DNA from: Merismopedia glauca CCAP 1448/3
GTDB taxonomy: Bacteria > Cyanobacteriota > Cyanobacteriia > Cyanobacteriales > CCAP-1448
NCBI RefSeq assembly: GCF_003003775.1
Contig: NZ_PVWJ01000034.1
Location: forward strand, 1 to 42,752
Direction: 5' to 3'
Length of the DNA stretch: 42,752 bases
Positions 41,063 through 42,752 of the stretch are shown here, one piece after another. The translations under genes were made by a program, and so were the position numbers. Under the pieces are notes generated by a model that searched no databases, had not been told where the DNA came from, and saw nothing but the letters and a program-made list of their open reading frames with translations. Position 1 is the first letter of the stretch, and every line of letters begins with the position of its first letter.

Positions 41063-42499
41063 GTGGTTGTTTCTTCTCAGCCTACTGTATCACCCCAAAT
41101 ACCTATAGCCGAGGTGGAAATAGAGTTAGTTACTCCACCTCCTACACCAAAGTTAAGTAAAGGTGTAATTCGCTCTAGCCTTAAAGCATCTACTTGGGAT
41201 GGCGTATTTGCTACGATTTTTTCTAATGTCACTGGGGGGGTTTTACTCAGTGACTTTTTATTGCAACTAGGAGCAACTCCAGTAGAAATTGGTCTACTAT
41301 CTTCGATTCCGATGGTAGTCAATCTACTCCAACCTTTAGGAGCATATGTTTCAGAGCAAACCACTAGCCGACACTGGTATGGTTTGTGGATTTTTGGTCC
41401 TTCCAGGCTATTGTGGCTAATTTTATCTGGGGCGATCGCTTGGCAAAGTTGGCACTCTGGATCGCCCCACAATTTAGTGGTTTGGACTTTGGCGATCGTA
41501 TTTCTGACTAATCTTTTAGGTGCTTTGGGTAGCGCTTCTTGGCTGAGTTGGATGGCGGCTTTAGTACCGAGGAAGCTGAGAGGTAGATATTTCGGACTGC
41601 GGAATATGGCAAGTAATTCTGTCAACCTGATTTGCGTTCCCTTATTAGGATTGGCTCTATCTGCTTGGCCAGGAAGTAAAATTGAAGGTTATGGAGTGCT
41701 GCTGTTGGTGGGAGCGATCGCAGGAATTATCAGCTTAGGCTTTCAGTTTTCGATGGCAGATATTAACCCTCAAGAGGAAACTAGGCACAAATCTCACTCA
41801 ATTACAGCCACCCCTACCCCAGATAATCATCCTCTAGCTCCTAATTCCATTAAATTTTTAGTTTATTTAAGTTTTTGGACTTTTTCAGTCAATACTAGTG
41901 CCCCATTCTTCAATTTATACCTATTAGATAATCTTAAAATTGATGTTAGTTGGGTGACTATCTATGGCAGCATCATGTCAGGTGCTAGTTTGCTAATGCT
42001 GATGGTTTGGGGTAAGTTAGCAGATCGCTGGGGTAATCGCCCTTTATTGCTGATAGTTGGCGTAATGGTAGCTTTAACCCCACTGCTGTGGTTGGGAACT
42101 GATGAGCGCCAACTGTCATTATGGTTGTGGTTTCCTCTTTTACACTTGTTTATGGGGGGAACTTGGGCAGCGATTGATTTATGTGGTAATAACCTGCAAA
42201 TGGCAGTAGCTACAGGTAAGCATCAAGCAACTTTCTTTGGAATTGCCGCCGCGGTGACTGGGGTGAGTGGAGCTTTGGGGGCTACCGTTGGCGGTTTTGT
42301 GGCACAAAATGCAGATTTTGGCGGTTTGCCAGGGGTTTTTAGTCTTTCTGCTGTCCTGCGATTGTTAGCTTTATTAGCTTTGGTGTTAGTCAGCGAACAG
42401 GGGAGTCACTCAGTGAAAAAACTTTGGGGATCTTGGTTTGGGCAAAAATCTTCTGTATCTCTAGATGCTGTTAACCAAGGACAAAATCCTTCACAATAA
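41063..42499 (+). CDS. MFS transporter
   Basis: A 478-residue membrane protein with about twelve hydrophobic helices. After a cytosolic N-terminus (SSQPTVSPQIPIAEVEIELV) the first helices begin at GVFATIFSNVTGGVLLSDFL. MFS loop motif GKLADRWGNRPLL is between two helices of the second half; the first half has RKLRGRYFGLRNM instead. The central loop is polar (NPQEETRHKSHSITATP). Substrate unknown. Start is GTG 41063-41065. The 253 bases after its stop contain the AGTAACG heptamer tract and nothing else recognised. Confidence 0.85.
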   Translation: MVVSSQPTVSPQIPIAEVEIELVTPPPTPKLSKGVIRSSLKASTWDGVFATIFSNVTGGVLLSDFLLQLGATPVEIGLLSSIPMVVNLLQPLGAYVSEQTTSRHWYGLWIFGPSRLLWLILSGAIAWQSWHSGSPHNLVVWTLAIVFLTNLLGALGSASWLSWMAALVPRKLRGRYFGLRNMASNSVNLICVPLLGLALSAWPGSKIEGYGVLLLVGAIAGIISLGFQFSMADINPQEETRHKSHSITATPTPDNHPLAPNSIKFLVYLSFWTFSVNTSAPFFNLYLLDNLKIDVSWVTIYGSIMSGASLLMLMVWGKLADRWGNRPLLLIVGVMVALTPLLWLGTDERQLSLWLWFPLLHLFMGGTWAAIDLCGNNLQMAVATGKHQATFFGIAAAVTGVSGALGATVGGFVAQNADFGGLPGVFSLSAVLRLLALLALVLVSEQGSHSVKKLWGSWFGQKSSVSLDAVNQGQNPSQ

Positions 42500-42550
42500 A
42501 TATCGGGGAGATAGTAAGTACCTGTGCAAAATTAATTTAACATTTTGGTA

Positions 42551-42585
42551 AGTAACGAGTAGCGAGTAACGAGTAACGAGTAGGG
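42551..42585. repeat. Heptanucleotide tandem repeat (AGTAACG)x5
   Basis: Units AGTAACG, AGTAGCG, AGTAACG, AGTAACG, AGTAGGG. This is a different heptamer class from the others in the window. Confidence 0.85.
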
Positions 42586-42752
42586 ACTGAAGTACATAGA
42601 CCACCTCATGTAAATATACAAATAATTTTGCCTACCTACTTAGCGATTCATTTTTTCCCTATGCCCCACACCCAAAACCGCTCTATAGAACCCATACAAT
42701 CCTAGACAAATCTAAGTTGCTGTCTACTTCCTGCTTCACAGACGGCATCGGA

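Noticed and set aside
41077-41625. 182-codon minus-strand frame inside the MFS gene
   Set aside because: Antisense shadow; the plus strand gives a convincing MFS transporter.
12341-42585. Tandem repeats considered as CRISPR arrays
   Set aside because: Units are seven bases without spacers, so they are simple tandem repeats. No cas gene is present.

Overview
The window looks like chromosomal core DNA from a cyanobacterium. It opens in the 3' end of psbA (photosystem II D1). It also carries chlM, petJ with petR/petP, a GUN4-domain protein, a photosystem I accumulation factor, a 'photosystem II S4 domain' protein, cyanobacterial-type secA, lpxD and glutathione reductase. HIP1 palindromes (GCGATCGC) and the shorter GCGATCG occur every few hundred bases. 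Heptanucleotide tandem repeats (STRR-like) lie in many gaps, as in filamentous and other large-genome cyanobacteria. I cannot name a genus. I saw no prophage, transposase, CRISPR array or rRNA; one tRNA gene (His) is present.

Layout. 1-3750 (+): psbA tail with terminator, recR, ftsW, rlmD. 3798-9402 (-): secA, a 57-residue HigA-like small gene, pyrD, a diheme cytochrome and an unknown gene. 9766-13065 (-): two tandem lipoprotein paralogues with a possible decayed third tail, a PSI accumulation factor and chlM. 13337-18994 (+): DUF1648 protein, ferredoxin/metallo-beta-lactamase protein, petJ-petR-petP, a membrane-anchored subtilase and a 73-residue conserved protein. 18997-27095 (mixed): thioredoxin-like protein, TPR-like membrane protein, lpxD, traces of an antitoxin and of a lost S8 protease, HI0933 flavoprotein, rubredoxin, a tiny two-TM protein, SRPBCC and S4 proteins, a glycine-rich membrane protein and tRNA-His. 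27174-31039 (+): DUF4359, zinc ribbon-kinase-GUN4, sirB, cobA. 31194-42499: hypothetical, prohibitin, pentapeptide protein, flavin reductase, MIF homologue, coaD, DivIVA-like coiled coil, gor, B12-radical SAM, SRPBCC, HTH protein and MFS transporter.

How genes work together. petJ (cytochrome c6), petR (BlaI-type repressor) and petP (M56 protease) form the copper-responsive plastocyanin/cytochrome c6 switch known from Synechocystis, here clustered. chlM, kinase-GUN4, sirB and cobA all touch tetrapyrrole metabolism. secA, ftsW, lpxD, coaD, pyrD and recR are housekeeping genes.

Nothing here is an obvious new defence or mobile system. The most notable items are an apparent ACG start in recR, several small genes below 60 codons, a 22.0-22.9 kb patch of gene remnants, a palindrome with a flanking direct repeat that seems to have replaced the end of a radical SAM gene, and a rich set of palindromic and heptameric repeats. 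All product names come from sequence reading and memory of families; no searches were run.
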